A stretch of DNA of 64,000 nucleotides from Enorma burkinafasonensis (GTDB lineage Bacteria > Actinomycetota > Coriobacteriia > Coriobacteriales > Coriobacteriaceae), in contig NZ_LR597508.1 of NCBI RefSeq assembly GCF_902150035.1, positions 1 through 64,000 of the forward strand, in the 5' to 3' direction. The position numbers and the translations under genes are program-made. Below the pieces are notes generated by a model, which was not told the DNA's origin, made no database searches, and worked only from the letters and a program-made list of their open reading frames with translations. The first letter of the stretch is position 1; each line of letters opens with the position of its first letter. This document shows positions 7,736-16,407 of this stretch, piece by piece.

Positions 7736-9613
7736 CTAAAAATCAATGTCATCGAAAGTGAATGCCTGTAACGCGAGTTCAACAAGCTTCTCGGTTCTCG
7801 CTACAATCTGTTCCTTAGTCCAGCTGTCCGCGCCAACAAGGTCGTCGTTGAGGTTTAGCCCGTTGCGGTAGCCAACGTTCGCGCCGTTCGAGTCTTTGCG
7901 GTCGCGTTTCTCGATGAAGGGCATGTTGCTCAGCTTCGAGTTGTAGCCGGTGATGGTCAGGTTGCCGAGGGTGTGGACGTGCGCGGCCTGAATCTCCTGC
8001 GCCTTTGTCTTGTCTCCGCCGCCAATCATGTCCACCCAGCTGGCAGGTATGTTCTCACCCTGCGGGAACACGTGCTCGATGGTCCACACGTAGTTGCCCG
8101 ACGGATAGCGCTCCCAGAGACCCTTCATCTCCTTGGTAACGCTCGGATCTGCGAGCACGGTGAGAATGTAGCGCGTCATGTCCGGGTTCACGTCGTATAT
8201 CGGACCTTCAAGGCGCTCCTTGAAGGTCGCGTCGCTCGCCGACACATCGACAAGCCTCTGCTTGATGTACCGGGCAACTTCCACGCCCCTTATGCTCTCA
8301 TCCTCGATGCCCTCGCATATGCTGATGAACAGTCGCTCCAGGTCGCGGGTGGGCGGCGTGTCGGTCACGTTGCGTCTCACGAAGAATCTCACGAGAAGCG
8401 CCACGATACCAGATATCAGGACGTCGTCCAAGCCAAGCTCCGGCTTCCTCTTCATGAGGTAGAGGAGCATCAGGTAGGAAGGGACGCCCTGTGCGCGCGC
8501 GATCTCCACGAGCTGCCGCTCGAGCCCGCTGTCCATGCCCTCGCGGTCTACCCCGATGATCTGCGAGTAGATAGCCGAGTTGCAGATGAGTTCGTCAAGC
8601 ACGCCGAGCGCGCCAGGATCCTGCCCAATCCTCTTCTCGTAGATCTTGAGCAGGTTCGAGCGGGTGGCCACCGAGCCGAGCGGCAGCTGCGCGCCTCCCT
8701 CCTGTACGAACGGCCTGTTAACATCGCGTCTGAAAGCGTCGTAGTTCTGTCGGAAGAAGCGCTCCTGCGTGGCGTAGTCGTCGCCGAGGTTGCGCAGCAC
8801 CTCCTGCCATTGCTCGAAGTAGTAGTCGAGCTCATCCCCGTCTGCGTCCGCCACCTTGGCGAGAAGCGTGTTCTTGATCAGATCCACGGCGGAAAGGGGG
8901 ACGCCACGGTTGTTCAGCGACGCGAACAGCGTGTACGCGTCAGCATGGCTGTCGACGTTGATCTGCACGAGCACGGCGGAGCAGAGCAACCTGCTTTTGT
9001 CTAGCAAGGTGTGCACAGCATCGTCGTCGCCCATCCCAGCGATCTCACCGCCGAGCCTGTCATAGAAGTATTCGAATGCCTTTGACATCTTGCGCACGCC
9101 ATGGTACTTAGGTCGTTGCATCACGACGGCGAGTCCGGCGCGCTCCTTGAGGATCCAGCGGTAGTCGTCCTGGTTGTGGTTCTGAACCTGAGGCACCACG
9201 CGCGTCATGCCCTTGTTCGACTTGAGGACGAGCCTGTTGCGCAGCGGTCTGATGTCGTCGAGCTGCATGTCCTCGTCTATGGCGTCTGGGTGCTCGTTGA
9301 TGCGGGCGTACAGCGCTGCGAGTAGCAGGCTGATGGTAGTAAGCCTCTGCTGGCCGTCGATGACTTCGAACTCCACTATGTTGGTTTTCGGGTCGATCTC
9401 GCCCTGGATGACGATGATGGATCCGAGGAAGTAGTCTGGGTCATTGTCGAAGACGTCGTCGTAGAGGTTCGCCCAGTCTCGCTGGCCCCATGTGTACTCA
9501 CGCTGGTAACGGGGTATGTTGTAGACCTTCAGCGCATCGGTTGATAGGATGCTTGCTACGGAGGGATCACTTACGTTTTTGATCATCTCATCCCGGCTCT
9601 CGTTATACGGCAT
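7736..9613 (-). CDS. DUF262/DUF1524 protein, GmrSD-like type IV restriction family
   Basis: A 625-residue protein with an N-terminal DUF262 (ParB/sulfiredoxin-like) domain: IPRYQREYTW at 33-42, YFLGS at 61-65 and the hallmark DGQQRLTT at 86-93. At the C-terminus is a DUF1524 HNH-like nuclease: IEHVFPQGENIPASW at 512-526 and HTLGNLTITGYNSKLSN at 547-563, supplying His and Asn. GmrSD, BrxU and SspE use this pair to cut modified or unmodified phage DNA in an NTP-dependent way. I start it at the ATG at 9613; an internal ATG ten codons later is possible. It is first in the operon with the glycine-rich protein, AbiH and the membrane protein. Confidence 0.85.
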   Translation of the reverse strand: MPYNESRDEMIKNVSDPSVASILSTDALKVYNIPRYQREYTWGQRDWANLYDDVFDNDPDYFLGSIIVIQGEIDPKTNIVEFEVIDGQQRLTTISLLLAALYARINEHPDAIDEDMQLDDIRPLRNRLVLKSNKGMTRVVPQVQNHNQDDYRWILKERAGLAVVMQRPKYHGVRKMSKAFEYFYDRLGGEIAGMGDDDAVHTLLDKSRLLCSAVLVQINVDSHADAYTLFASLNNRGVPLSAVDLIKNTLLAKVADADGDELDYYFEQWQEVLRNLGDDYATQERFFRQNYDAFRRDVNRPFVQEGGAQLPLGSVATRSNLLKIYEKRIGQDPGALGVLDELICNSAIYSQIIGVDREGMDSGLERQLVEIARAQGVPSYLMLLYLMKRKPELGLDDVLISGIVALLVRFFVRRNVTDTPPTRDLERLFISICEGIEDESIRGVEVARYIKQRLVDVSASDATFKERLEGPIYDVNPDMTRYILTVLADPSVTKEMKGLWERYPSGNYVWTIEHVFPQGENIPASWVDMIGGGDKTKAQEIQAAHVHTLGNLTITGYNSKLSNMPFIEKRDRKDSNGANVGYRNGLNLNDDLVGADSWTKEQIVARTEKLVELALQAFTFDDIDF

Positions 9614-9977
9614 ATGGTTTCGGTTGGTTTGATATGGAGACGGGCTTTCCTTACCCTTCGAGTTGGATTCGGATTCGACGAGAAGGGGAGACCCAAGATG
9701 AATCTTATCGCACCGGGCACCGTCGCTGCGTTCCGATTCGCCTTCCTGGAGCTTCTGAGGGAGGAGCCATCCAACATCGCCGCGCTTGAAGGGGCGGCCG
9801 TGGTCCTGGTTCCTGGGTGCGGTCATCATGCCGAAATTGCTCGCATTTTGATACACGCGGTGCTCAAAAGCCGGTGAGGACTGCAGATAATAGTCGGACG
9901 CCTGAGGCGTCCGGACGGAAGGTTTGCATGTTCGACAGGGACGATGTGGAGCTGGCACTGGCGGAGGGATGCTAATC
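9614..9977. other. Divergent intergenic region with an 8-bp hairpin
   Basis: This gap lies between the DUF262 gene (leftward) and the broken regulator (rightward). Open frames exist on both strands, but none has a recognisable motif or good ribosome site. A perfect hairpin, cggacgcc (9895-9902) and ggcgtccg (9906-9913), with a TGA loop, is the only structure I can point to here. Promoters for both directions must lie in this gap or next to it. Confidence 0.35.
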
Positions 9978-10030
9978 GGACACTATTCTGGACAACAATG
10001 AAACGATATCCAGAATAGTGTCCAGAATAG
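9978..10030. promoter_or_regulatory. Perfect 15-bp inverted repeat plus third half-site: probable operator
   Basis: ggacactattctgga (9978-9992) is repeated as its exact reverse complement at 10009-10023, with a 16-bp spacer. A partial third copy, tccagaatag, follows at 10021-10030. It ends 15 bp before the start of the AlbA_2-type regulator gene, so an autoregulatory operator is likely. The repeat is intact although the downstream gene is broken. Confidence 0.65.
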
Positions 10031-10044
10031 GGTGGGGGGTACCG

Positions 10045-11525
10045 ATGAGCGATGCGCTTGATAGATACATCCAAGCTGGCGAGGGCATGAGTGTCGAGTT
10101 TAAGCGTTGTGGGACACAGGCGGGTCAAGACACGTTCGAGACTATCTGCTCATTCGCAAGCGGATAGGGTGGCAGCATCCTCCTCGGTGGCGAGACGACG
10201 GTACGGTCGAGGGCGTGCCCGAGCTTTCCGCGCTTTCCATCGAGCACAACATCTCCAACGTCACGAGTAACCCGAGCCTGTTCAACGTATCGCCGCTGGT
10301 CGAGTTCGAGCGGCTGCGCGACTCTGAGGGCAGGCTCGTCATACGGGTCTGGGTTCCCATGGGGCCGTCCCTCTACACGTTCAAGGGGGCGGTGTGCGAC
10401 CGCGTGGCGGACGCCGACGTGCGCGTGAAAAGCGATGCCCAGATCGCCTCGATGATAGCGCGTAAGCAGAGTTATTACTCGAAGCGGACCGTGTACTCTT
10501 GGGTGACCGAGGACGATCTGGAGATGGGACTCCTCGACGCAGTACGAGATGCGCTGCGCGCGAACGATGCCGACCACCCGTGGCTCTCCCTCTCTGACGG
10601 TGAGCTCCTCCGTGCCGCCCGTCTATACGGACGCGACCAGCTGACGGGGGAGCGGGGCTTCAACCTCGCCGCCGTCGCGCTGCTGGGGAAGGAGGATACG
10701 ATCCTCGACGTCATGCCGCTCTATCGGACTGATGCGGTCCTTAGACGTGTCGAGACCGACCGCTACGACGATCGGCCCGTCTGCAGGAGCAATCTTGTCA
10801 GGGCATACGACGAGCTCGTCGGCTTCTGCGAGAAGTGGCTGCCGGATTCCTTCGTGCTCGACGGGGGACAGCGCAAGAGCGCACGCGACGTCATCGTACG
10901 CGAGCTCGTGTGCAACTGCCTCATCCATCGCGAGTTCGTCAGTCCGTACATCGCCCGCATCACTATCGACGGGGAGGGCATCCGCACGAGAAACGCGAGC
11001 CGCGCGCTCTATGCCGGCCCCGTGACGCTCGAGAGCCTCGACCCTACTCCCAAGAACCCCGTCATCGCCAACTTTTTCACCCAGATGGGGCGTTCCGAGG
11101 AGCTGGGGAGCGGGACGAGGAGCCTCTACAAGTTCTCGAGGCTCTACACGGGGAAGGACCCCGTTCTGGAGGACGGTGATCAGTTCACCGCGTTCGTGCC
11201 GGCACCGCCTGTCATGGCGAGCATGGTGAGGAACGAGGGCAATCGCGAAGCCGCGAAGGAGACTGAGAGAAGCAGAGTTGTTGGTGGGTCCAGAAGGAGC
11301 CGTACGCGCGCGGAGGTCGAGAGCGCGGTCGATGACCTCATTGTCCGCTACGGGTCTTTCCCTGCATCGGCCGTTAGTGAGCGGGTCACGAGTGTGGGCG
11401 AGAGGACGGTAAGACGCTATCTTTCCGACATGGTGAAGGAGGGCAAGCTTGCTTCCGCCCCGCGTGGCAGGTCGACGACCTATCGGGGCGGCAACTCGGC
11501 CGACAGCCTCGGTGGCGATTGCTGA
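10045..11525 (+). pseudogene. AlbA_2/Schlafen-type ATP-binding regulator, disrupted
   Basis: The ATG at 10045 follows GGTGGGGGG and starts MSDALDRYIQAGEGMSVEFK, the usual opening of AlbA_2 (Schlafen-like) DNA/ATP-binding regulators. The frame hits TAG at 10165-10167, where the family has a residue before GGSILLG. About 30 bp later a one-base loss (near 10194) moves the rest into another frame (DDGTVEGVPE onward). The remainder, about 440 codons, is intact: a C-terminal HATPase_c_4-like region (SARDVIVRELVCNCLIHREF; GSGTRSLYKF) and a winged-helix end (VSERVTSVGERTVRRYLSDM). Two nearby lesions argue for a genuine pseudogene, though assembly error cannot be excluded. Confidence 0.75.
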
Positions 11526-12076
11526 GCGCTATCTTGCTAGAGACGCCTGTTTTTCCGCGGCATGCGGGTTGCCGTCGGAAAACGCCGTCTGGCAGAGGGG
11601 CGTTGAGTTCATTTTGAGTTCAATTCGGACACGCGAAATGCGCTCGACATCGTTTAATGGTGAGACGACGGTACACCACGCAGACGAGAGAACATGAAAA
11701 TGCGCGGTTTGATTACCGAGCAGAAGTAAGTGGGTTATAAACAATCCACTGCAAAAACCTCCCTCACCGATGGCTGTGGGGGCGCAAGGCTGCCGAAGTG
11801 AGGTGCATTTGGACTGACGGTAGCAGCGTGCGCTTCTGTGGTCGCGGGAACCGCCATGGAAAAGGTTAAGCCAATGACCGAAGGTGGCGCGATGAGCGCC
11901 AAGGGCGATCTGTGATGGATGCTTGCGCCGGCCTCGTTGGGAAATCCGGCTTCGCCATGCGACAGTTTGAACACATGAGGCGAGTGATTGTTCGTCGCAA
12001 GGCCGACCGATAGGAACCGATCGAACTGTCTGCCGTTCTAGACTTCTTCGTCGGCGCATCCTATGTGCGTCCGTAT
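11526..12076. other. Gene-free stretch with terminator-like hairpin and a dispersed repeat
   Basis: An imperfect hairpin (gtttttccg at 11548-11556 with cggaaaac at 11575-11582) follows the broken regulator and may be its terminator. The first copy of a ~127-bp dispersed repeat lies at 11600-11725. The rest, to 12076, shows no supportable gene; long minus-strand frames here lack ribosome sites and recognisable motifs. Confidence 0.4.
11600..11725. repeat. Dispersed ~127-bp repeat, copy 1
   Basis: It begins gcgttgagttcattttgag and includes acggtacaccacgcagacga. An imperfect second copy in the same orientation lies at 19214-19340 (my rough alignment suggests about three-quarters identity). The element starts with an internal gagttca direct repeat. 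The conserved part also reads as a similar peptide on the minus strand (SPL...MNSTP) in both copies, so it could be a decayed coding end. Identity is unknown. Confidence 0.55.
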
Positions 12077-12110
12077 ATAATTACTCAAGATAATTACTAT
12101 AGATAATTAT
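12077..12110. promoter_or_regulatory. Three 13-bp direct repeats before the MarR gene: probable operator/promoter
   Basis: ataattac recurs at 12077-12084, 12090-12097 and (as ataattat) 12103-12110, exactly 13 bp apart, in an AT-rich island that stands out from the surroundings. It ends 23 bp before the MarR start, so it likely combines promoter and MarR-type operator. Confidence 0.55.
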
Positions 12111-12133
12111 TTTTTGAGACGGAAGGAACAGAA

Positions 12134-12661
12134 ATGAACGGGCGCTCATTCAAGATGCTGATGGATACGCTGCGGCGCGCGCGTCGCATCGACGGCATGA
12201 TGCCGCAGCTGCCGCCTGACCTCACCAACGGGAGGACGCGCGTGCTCGACACGCTCTATGAGCTGGGCGGCTACGCCAAGGAAGATGCATCGAGGCGCCG
12301 CGCCGTGCGCGTGAGCGACATCGCGGACGATATGGGCGCCACGCGTCCCGGCGTGACGCGCATGGTGTGCGACCTCGAGCGGGATGGTTACCTGCACAAG
12401 TCTGCCAGCCCCACGGACGGCCGCGAGGTGTTGGTTGAGCTGACCGAACACGGTCTCGCTACGCATCGCGTTTGGTACGAGGAGGTCTACGAGTACACCG
12501 CCCTGCTTCTTGGCGAGGCGGGCGTGACCGAACATGACATCGAGGTGACGGTTCGGACTGTCAAGCGGCTGCTTGAGGTTGTAGGGGAGGCCGACCTCAC
12601 ACGCTGGCAGAACGAGCGCTTGGGCCGTAAGGCCGCGGCGTGCGGAAGTGCGGAGGAGTAG
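12134..12661 (+). CDS. MarR-family transcriptional regulator
   Basis: A 175-residue winged-helix protein. The recognition helix and wing read VRVSDIADDMGATRPGVTRM...DLERDGYLHKSASPTDGREV, the standard MarR pattern with the D-x-R wing motif (TDGRE). The flanking helices (about 1-45 and 115-165) would form the dimer interface. The ATG at 12134 follows GGAAGGAACAG. The MFS exporter starts 2 bp after its stop, so this is a classic MarR-exporter operon in which the regulator probably represses both genes through the AT-rich repeats upstream and is released by the exporter's substrate. Confidence 0.88.
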   Translation: MNGRSFKMLMDTLRRARRIDGMMPQLPPDLTNGRTRVLDTLYELGGYAKEDASRRRAVRVSDIADDMGATRPGVTRMVCDLERDGYLHKSASPTDGREVLVELTEHGLATHRVWYEEVYEYTALLLGEAGVTEHDIEVTVRTVKRLLEVVGEADLTRWQNERLGRKAAACGSAEE

Positions 12662-12663
12662 GA

Positions 12664-14073
12664 GTGGATGATAGCCGGAAGCTGCCGCGGCGCGTCGTCG
12701 CGTCCGTGATTGCGGCGGGCATCATGTCCTTTTCGGGCGTGGTGGTCGAGAGCTCTATGAACGTGACCTTTCCGTCTCTCATGCGGGAGTTCGGCATCGA
12801 TACCGCGACGGTTCAGTGGATTACCACGGGCTATCTGCTCGTGCTGTCGGTCATCATCCCCATGTCTTCGTATCTGCGTCGGCGCTTTACCATGCGCGCG
12901 CTATTCGTGGCGGGAGCCTCCTGCTTTCTGGCGGGAACGCTGACGGCGGCGCTGGCTCCCGCCTTTCCGGTGCTGCTCGCCGGACGCTTGGTGCAGGGCG
13001 TGGGCACGGGCGTAGCGCTGCCCCTCATGTTCAACATCATCTTGGAGCAGGTGCCGCGCAAGAACATGGGGCTTATGATCGGTATCGCCAACTTCATCAC
13101 CTCGACGGCGCCCGCCATCGGCCCGTCGCTCGGCGGCTTTCTCGTGAGCGTCCTAAGCTGGCGCGCGGTGTTCTGGGTGCTCGTGCCGCTGGTGGCTGCG
13201 TCGTTTGCCCTGGGCGCCGCCTGCATTCGGCAGTCGACGACGTCGGGGCGCCCGTCGCTCGACGTCTGCGGCCTCATCATGCTCGCTGTCGGGTTTGCCA
13301 GCTTCATCTTTGCCGCGAACAGCGCCTCGTCAGCCGGATGGGCGAGCCCGTCTGTGCTCGGCCTGTTCGTCGTGGCAGCTGCCGCGATCGCGCTGTTCTG
13401 CCGGCACTCCCTTGCCACGCCGGGTGCCCTGCTCAATGTGCGCGTGCTGCGCGACCCGGTGTTTGCCCTTTCGGTCGCGGGTATCCTCCTCGTGCAGTTC
13501 TGCACACTGGGGCTTGCGTTCCTCATCCCCAACTACGCGCAGCTGTCGCTTGGCATCGATGCGTTTACCGCGGGCTGCCTGCTGGTGCCCGGATGCATCG
13601 CGGGCGCCCTTCAGGCGCCGCTTTCGGGCATCGTTTACGATCGCTTTGGCGCAGGGCTTTCGATTATCGGCGGGTGCGTGGTCACGCTCGCGTCCACAAT
13701 CCTGTTCTTCGCGTTCGCGCCCACGCTTACCGGGCCGCTCATCGTTCTCTTCTTCGTGCTCTACTCGTTGGGAAAGGGGGCGAACCTGCCGGGTAACATG
13801 ACAAACGGCCTGGCGCACCTGCCCATCGAGCATAACCCGGATGGAAACGCGATCGTCAACACGGTGCAGCAGCTGGCGGGCGCGATCGGCACGGTGTTCG
13901 TCTCCACGATCGTCGCCAGCGCGCAGGCGATTGATCCTGCGCACATGGCCAACGCGACGGCCGCGGGCACCCAGCAGGCGTTTCTGCTGGTGGTCGTCTT
14001 TGCGGCGGCGGAAGCCGTCTGTGCGGCACTAATCTTCGGCGCTTTCAAGAATCGTACGCGTTCCGTGCGATAG
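12664..14073 (+). CDS. MFS multidrug exporter, DHA2/EmrB-QacA type
   Basis: About 470 residues with 13-14 hydrophobic segments. The motif-C-like stretch is GIANFITSTAPAIGPSLGG, the motif A region is around SYLRRRFTMRAL, and the early QWITTGYLLVLSVIIP is typical of DHA2 (14-TM) drug:proton antiporters. I start at the GTG at 12664, 7 bp behind GGAGGAG. An ATG 24 bp earlier would overlap the MarR gene and has a poorer ribosome site. The substrate cannot be read from sequence. The pairing with MarR points to efflux of a toxic compound, and a GC-rich hairpin ends the unit. Confidence 0.85.
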   Translation: MDDSRKLPRRVVASVIAAGIMSFSGVVVESSMNVTFPSLMREFGIDTATVQWITTGYLLVLSVIIPMSSYLRRRFTMRALFVAGASCFLAGTLTAALAPAFPVLLAGRLVQGVGTGVALPLMFNIILEQVPRKNMGLMIGIANFITSTAPAIGPSLGGFLVSVLSWRAVFWVLVPLVAASFALGAACIRQSTTSGRPSLDVCGLIMLAVGFASFIFAANSASSAGWASPSVLGLFVVAAAAIALFCRHSLATPGALLNVRVLRDPVFALSVAGILLVQFCTLGLAFLIPNYAQLSLGIDAFTAGCLLVPGCIAGALQAPLSGIVYDRFGAGLSIIGGCVVTLASTILFFAFAPTLTGPLIVLFFVLYSLGKGANLPGNMTNGLAHLPIEHNPDGNAIVNTVQQLAGAIGTVFVSTIVASAQAIDPAHMANATAAGTQQAFLLVVVFAAAEAVCAALIFGAFKNRTRSVR

Positions 14074-14121
14074 GCCGGCTTGCCGCCGGACCCTGGGCCC
14101 TCCAAAGCGCCGAGAAGAGCG

Positions 14122-14145
14122 CGGCGGGCGGGAGCGCGCCCGCCG
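14122..14145. terminator. 9-bp GC hairpin between convergent genes
   Basis: cggcgggcg (14122-14130) pairs with cgcccgccg (14137-14145) across a six-base loop, between the MFS gene and the convergent XRE gene. No U-run is present on either strand. Confidence 0.5.
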
Positions 14146-14170
14146 TCGTCATGCGCGCCCCTCGACCCGG

Positions 14171-14557
14171 CTACCCTGCGAAGAGGCTGCCCTGAGACAC
14201 CCCATAGATCACAACCAGGGCGAAGAGCGCCAGGACGACACCCCCGACGACGAGGAAAGCCCGCCAGGCCCGAAGCACCGCCTCCTTGCCCCGCTTCACG
14301 TCCGCGTAGATTGAGGAGATCTGCTTGTCGGACTCGTTGAGGGCGCGCACATCGCCCACGTCGATTCCCCGCACGAGCTCGTCCAGGCCGATCCCGTAGT
14401 AGTCCGATAGCAGGACGAGCCGCTGGAAGTCGGGGTACGACTGCCCGAGCTCCCATTTCGACACTGTCTGCCTCGAGACGCCGAGTTCGTACCCTAGCTG
14501 CTCCTGCGAGAGGCCCCGTTTCCTCCTGAGGTCGATGAGTCGGTCGTTGAAGTTCAT
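14171..14557 (-). CDS. XRE-family regulator with C-terminal membrane helix
   Basis: A 128-residue protein. Residues about 5-60 form a Cro/C1-type helix-turn-helix (LSQEQLGYELGVSRQTVSKW). A helical linker follows, and residues about 97-120 form a membrane helix (AFLVVGGVVLALFALVVIYG). The layout, an N-terminal HTH tethered to the membrane, is common in Firmicutes and Coriobacteriia for small regulators of nearby transporters. Start ATG at 14557, with AAAGGAAC upstream. No obvious partner gene remains next to it; the truncated MFS gene on the same strand upstream may once have been related. Confidence 0.85.
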   Translation of the reverse strand: MNFNDRLIDLRRKRGLSQEQLGYELGVSRQTVSKWELGQSYPDFQRLVLLSDYYGIGLDELVRGIDVGDVRALNESDKQISSIYADVKRGKEAVLRAWRAFLVVGGVVLALFALVVIYGVSQGSLFAG

Positions 14558-15028
14558 GGCCGTTCCTTTCGGTCGGTTTTCGCGGTCCGCGCCGCTTGGG
14601 CGCGAGACCATGGAACTGCGTGAGCGGCGCAGGAGCAACCAACAACGGTTGGCAATTCGTCAATCTAGCGCGGCATCGGGCCCGGTTACAGCTCTGTAGT
14701 CGCCGCGCTCGAACACGCCACGTTCGGCACCGAGCATTGCATCCTTCCGCTCGCGGCCTAAGGCGTCCTCATGCAGGTTGTCTCCCGCCATGCCGTTCCT
14801 TCCCATGGCTGCTGGCTGTAAGTTAACACTTGGCCAATCGACCGTTTTTTGAAGATGGTCAAAGAGTCTTTTCCGAGGGTTCCTTCAGCTGCTCGTCTGG
14901 GTGGGAGCCGAGGGGCGTTGGGTCTATGCTGCCATCGTTTTGCGGACACTGGCTCGAAGGATGATGACAACGTGAAGAGATAAGGGCTTTTTCTGCCTGG
15001 TTGCGTCGCGCCCGGCCCGTGTCCCTGC
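14558..15028. other. Gene-free stretch between XRE gene and MFS remnant
   Basis: I see no supportable gene. The sequence contains an AT-richer patch around 14820-14880 (aagttaacacttggccaatc) that may hold a promoter, but no clear -35/-10 pair could be assigned. The stop of the MFS remnant marks its right edge. Confidence 0.3.
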
Positions 15029-15208
15029 CTACCGCTTCCGATCGACCTTGCGCGGCAGGAGGATGGAGGCCGCTGCGCCGAGGGCGGAGACGGCGATCGC
15101 GGTCCCCATCGCCCCGGGTGCGCCCGGGCCGCTCGCGGCGCACATCGTCCCGACCACTGCCGAGGAGACGGTGCCGCCGAAGCCCCGGAAGAACATCGCG
15201 AGCGAGGT
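15029..15208 (-). pseudogene. C-terminal remnant of an MFS transporter, cut by the IS3-family element
   Basis: From 15208 down to the TAG at 15029 the minus strand encodes about 59 residues, TSLAMFFRGFGGTVSSAVVG...LLPRKVDRKR. This resembles the last two membrane helices and basic tail of DHA2-type MFS permeases (family pattern SLA.FFR.LGG..G.A). The frame is abruptly replaced by the left end of the IS element. No matching 5' part is seen to the right of the IS, so the rest has been deleted or lies elsewhere. Confidence 0.6.
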
Positions 15209-15265
15209 TGGATTGGCTACACTAGATTGGACAATCTGAAGAGGGGCGCGAGGGACGGGGGGGAC

Positions 15266-15553
15266 ATGAGGGACCCGAAGCACCCGAGGCACTTCACCGA
15301 CGAGTTCAAGAGGCAGATCGTCGGGCTGCACGACGCCGGCAAGCCCAGGCGCGAGATCATGGAGGAGTACGATCTCGGCAAGAGCACGCTCGAGCGCTGG
15401 ATCAAGTCGATAAACGCCACCGGCTCGCCGCGGGCCGCGGGCAACAGGACGCCCGAGCAGGACAGGGTCATCGAGCTGGAGCGCGAGGACAAGAGGCTCC
15501 GTATGGAGGTCGACGTCCTAAAACAAGCGGCGCTGATATTCGCACGAAAGTGA
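15266..15553 (+). CDS. IS3-family transposase OrfA (helix-turn-helix)
   Basis: A 95-residue protein with an N-terminal HTH (FTDEFKRQIVGLHDAGKPRR...YDLGKSTLERWIK) and a C-terminal leucine-zipper-like helix (EQDRVIELEREDKRLRMEVD). This is the DNA-binding subunit of IS3-family transposases. I choose the ATG at 15266, behind GGGGGGAC; a TTG 39 bp upstream lacks a ribosome site. Its TGA overlaps the start of orfB by GTGA, the arrangement from which IS3 elements make an OrfAB fusion by -1 frameshifting. Confidence 0.85.
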   Translation: MRDPKHPRHFTDEFKRQIVGLHDAGKPRREIMEEYDLGKSTLERWIKSINATGSPRAAGNRTPEQDRVIELEREDKRLRMEVDVLKQAALIFARK

Positions 15554-16407
15554 CGGTGATAGCGGCTAACGCCGACCGCTACCCGGTATCAGCGCAGTGC
15601 GAGATCCTCGGCGTGCCGCGCTCCACCTACTACCACCTGCGCTCCCACCCGGAGACGCCGCCCGCGCCGGACCCCATCGAGCCCGACGTGCTCGCCGCCC
15701 ACGCGGAAAGCAGGGGCAGGTACGGGTCGAGGAAGGTCAAGGCGTCGCTCGAGCGACGCGGCATATCGGCGAGCCGAAGGCGGATCGCGCGGATCATGAG
15801 GGAGAACGGCCTCTCGAGCGCGTACGGGAGGAAGCGGTTCAAGGTCCACCCCGGCAAGCCGAACGAGGCGGAGCTGCCGAACCTGGTGGCCCGCGAGTTC
15901 GACGGCCGCGCGCCGCGCACGCACGTCTGCAGCGACCTCACCTACGTGCGCGCGGGCGGATCGTGGTGCTACGTCCGCCTGCTCGTCGACCTCTACAACA
16001 GGGAGATCGTCGGCCGCGCCGCGGGCAGCAGGAGGGACGCGCTGCTCGTCAAGGCGGCCTTCGCCACCCTGGAGTTCCCGATATCCGACATCGCGGTGTT
16101 CCACACCGACCGCGGCAGCGAGTTCGACAACGCCGAGATCGACCTCATGCTAGAGGCCTTCGGCGTAGAGCGGTCGCTCTCCGCCAGGGGCTGCCCCTAC
16201 GACAACGTCGTCGACGAGTCGACGAACAAGATACTCAAGGCCGGGCTCGTCTACAGGGAGAGCTTCCGGGACCTGCGCGACCTGCAGGCAGGGCTGTCCG
16301 ACTACGTGCACTGGTACAACAACCTCAGGATCCACTCGACGCTCGGCTACATGAGCCCCGTCGAGTTCAGGAAGGCGGGAATGCCCCTCTCAAAACCGTC
16401 CAAATAA
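15550..16407 (+). CDS. IS3-family transposase OrfB (DDE integrase core)
   Basis: A 285-residue rve-type integrase core. The first Asp is in CSDLTYV, the second in VFHTDRGSEF and the Glu in YDNVVDESTNKILK, so the DDE triad appears complete. An upstream HTH_21-like region (GRYGSRKVKASLERRGIS) is typical of IS150/IS3 groups. The C-terminus YNNLRIHSTLGYMSPVEFR is the usual end of the family. The frame is uninterrupted, so the element may still be mobile. The GTG at 15550 overlaps the orfA stop. Full transposase would be the OrfAB fusion. Confidence 0.9.
   Translation: MTVIAANADRYPVSAQCEILGVPRSTYYHLRSHPETPPAPDPIEPDVLAAHAESRGRYGSRKVKASLERRGISASRRRIARIMRENGLSSAYGRKRFKVHPGKPNEAELPNLVAREFDGRAPRTHVCSDLTYVRAGGSWCYVRLLVDLYNREIVGRAAGSRRDALLVKAAFATLEFPISDIAVFHTDRGSEFDNAEIDLMLEAFGVERSLSARGCPYDNVVDESTNKILKAGLVYRESFRDLRDLQAGLSDYVHWYNNLRIHSTLGYMSPVEFRKAGMPLSKPSK

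Noticed and set aside
9614-9877. Small plus-strand gene divergent from DUF262
   Set aside because: No ribosome site and no motif; both strands are open by chance in this stretch.
9614-9958. N-terminal extension of the DUF262 protein
   Set aside because: The in-frame upstream sequence is low-complexity, lacks family motifs and a ribosome site; DUF262 proteins start just before IPRYQRE.
11529-12059. Minus-strand gene in the gap before MarR
   Set aside because: No ribosome site or domain; the only conserved part coincides with the dispersed repeat, which I list as a repeat instead.
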